This document shows, piece by piece, positions 63,690 to 64,000 of a stretch of DNA of 64,000 nucleotides. This stretch comes from Microcystis wesenbergii NRERC-220. GTDB lineage: Bacteria; Cyanobacteriota; Cyanobacteriia; Cyanobacteriales; Microcystaceae. The DNA lies in contig NZ_JAVSJA010000001.1 in assembly GCF_032027425.1 (NCBI RefSeq), positions 1,860,001-1,924,000 on the forward strand, in the 5' to 3' direction. The notes under the pieces are model-generated. The model did no database searches, had not been told where the DNA came from, and worked only from the letters and a program-made list of their open reading frames with translations. Within the stretch, counting starts at the first letter, position 1; the number at the start of each line of letters is the position of its first letter. The position numbers were made by a program, and so were the translations under genes.

Positions 63690-64000
63690 ATGAAGATAAT
63701 TTTTCGTCAAAGCTGGACAAAGATATTAACTATTGTCCCTCTCTTCCTGTTAATTTTTGCCAGCAAAACCCTCGCCCATCATGCTATGGGAGGGCAAACT
63801 CCTGATAATTTTTGGAACGGATTTTTATCGGGTTTAGCTCACCCAGTTATCGGTTTAGATCATTTAGCTTTTGTGGTGGCTAGTGGTTTAATTGCTGTGG
63901 GGATGGAACAGGGTTTATTGATTCCGATCGCTTTTGCAATTGCCACTTTAATCGGCACGGGCATTCATTTACAGGAAATAAATTTACTTTTTCCTGAGGG
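63690..64000 (+). CDS. HupE/UreJ family membrane protein, 5' part
   Basis: Starts 14 bases after the methyltransferase stop and runs off the window. The first 100 residues show a signal-like segment (ILTIVPLFLLIFASKTLA), His-rich HHAMGG, and FLSGLAHPVIGLDHLAFVVA with the conserved HPxxGxDH of HupE/UreJ proteins, nickel or cobalt transporters. Metal role is inferred. Confidence 0.82.
   Translation, partial: MKIIFRQSWTKILTIVPLFLLIFASKTLAHHAMGGQTPDNFWNGFLSGLAHPVIGLDHLAFVVASGLIAVGMEQGLLIPIAFAIATLIGTGIHLQEINLLFPE

Noticed and set aside
1-64000. tRNA, rRNA, tmRNA and riboswitch genes
   Set aside because: I scanned the spacers by eye for cloverleaf landmarks and known aptamer cores and saw none; a covariance-model scan could still find small RNAs.

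Overview
The window looks like a chromosomal piece of a unicellular bloom-forming cyanobacterium, most likely Microcystis. This is judged from gene content and repeat style; no search was run. Cyanobacterial markers are a cyAbrB regulator, a Tab2/Atab2-type photosystem translation factor, a CPP1-like J protein, ferredoxin-sulfite reductase, solanesyl diphosphate synthase, 4-hydroxyphenylpyruvate dioxygenase, and many copies of the HIP1 octamer GCGATCGC. Intergenic gaps are filled with short tandem repeats (CAGTTAT / TGATCAG and AAAGGCA heptamers, CCCCACACC runs), small perfect palindromes, MITE-like elements and IS relics, the pattern known from Microcystis genomes.

Layout. 1-6.7 kb: a cut CsgG-like lipoprotein, sdhB, cyAbrB, a CPBP protease, Tab2, rimM and an ABC-2 permease. 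7.5-8.3 kb: an intact VapBC-type toxin-antitoxin pair. 8.3-15.4 kb: citramalate synthase (isoleucine route), a ferredoxin, prenyl synthase, a HAD protein, a CPP1-like protein and a CIA30 protein. 15.9-25.8 kb: a membrane/WD40/J-domain fusion, an unknown gene pair, sir, an FHA-FHA-ABC transporter, msrA and a DUF6930-like protein. 25.9-35.9 kb: an orthocaspase whose catalytic pair reads Tyr-Ser, an IS605 relic, sat, an SDR, HPPD, retropepsin, HIT and ComM. 36-42.7 kb: an ATPase/nuclease two-gene cassette (possible defence), a pseudouridine synthase, an ABC-2 permease and a kinase with a homogenised WD40 propeller. 42.7-44.6 kb: a three-deep nest of mobile elements, then two toxin-antitoxin loci whose toxins are both broken while the antitoxins stay open. 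44.6-51.4 kb: a response regulator and two convergent PEP-synthase-like proteins, one fused to a PlsY-like membrane domain. 51.5-58.7 kb: a mobile-element zone with an IS630 relic, a GIY-YIG protein, a complete IS701-type element with reconstructable target duplication, a free-standing arylsulfatase C-terminal domain, tandem repeats, an IS605 with tnpA and tnpB, and an Rpn-type fragment. 58.8-64 kb: lipB, a pentapeptide membrane protein, a homocysteine-biosynthesis (COG1900) protein, a methyltransferase and a cut HupE/UreJ gene.

How the genes work together: sir and sat both serve sulfate assimilation, and the COG1900 protein may also serve sulfur metabolism. HPPD and solanesyl diphosphate synthase feed prenylquinone and tocopherol synthesis. 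Tab2 and the CPP1-like protein support photosynthetic biogenesis. The most unusual material is the ATPase/nuclease pair, the degraded toxin cluster, the nested palindromes and MITEs with visible target duplications, and several domain fusions.
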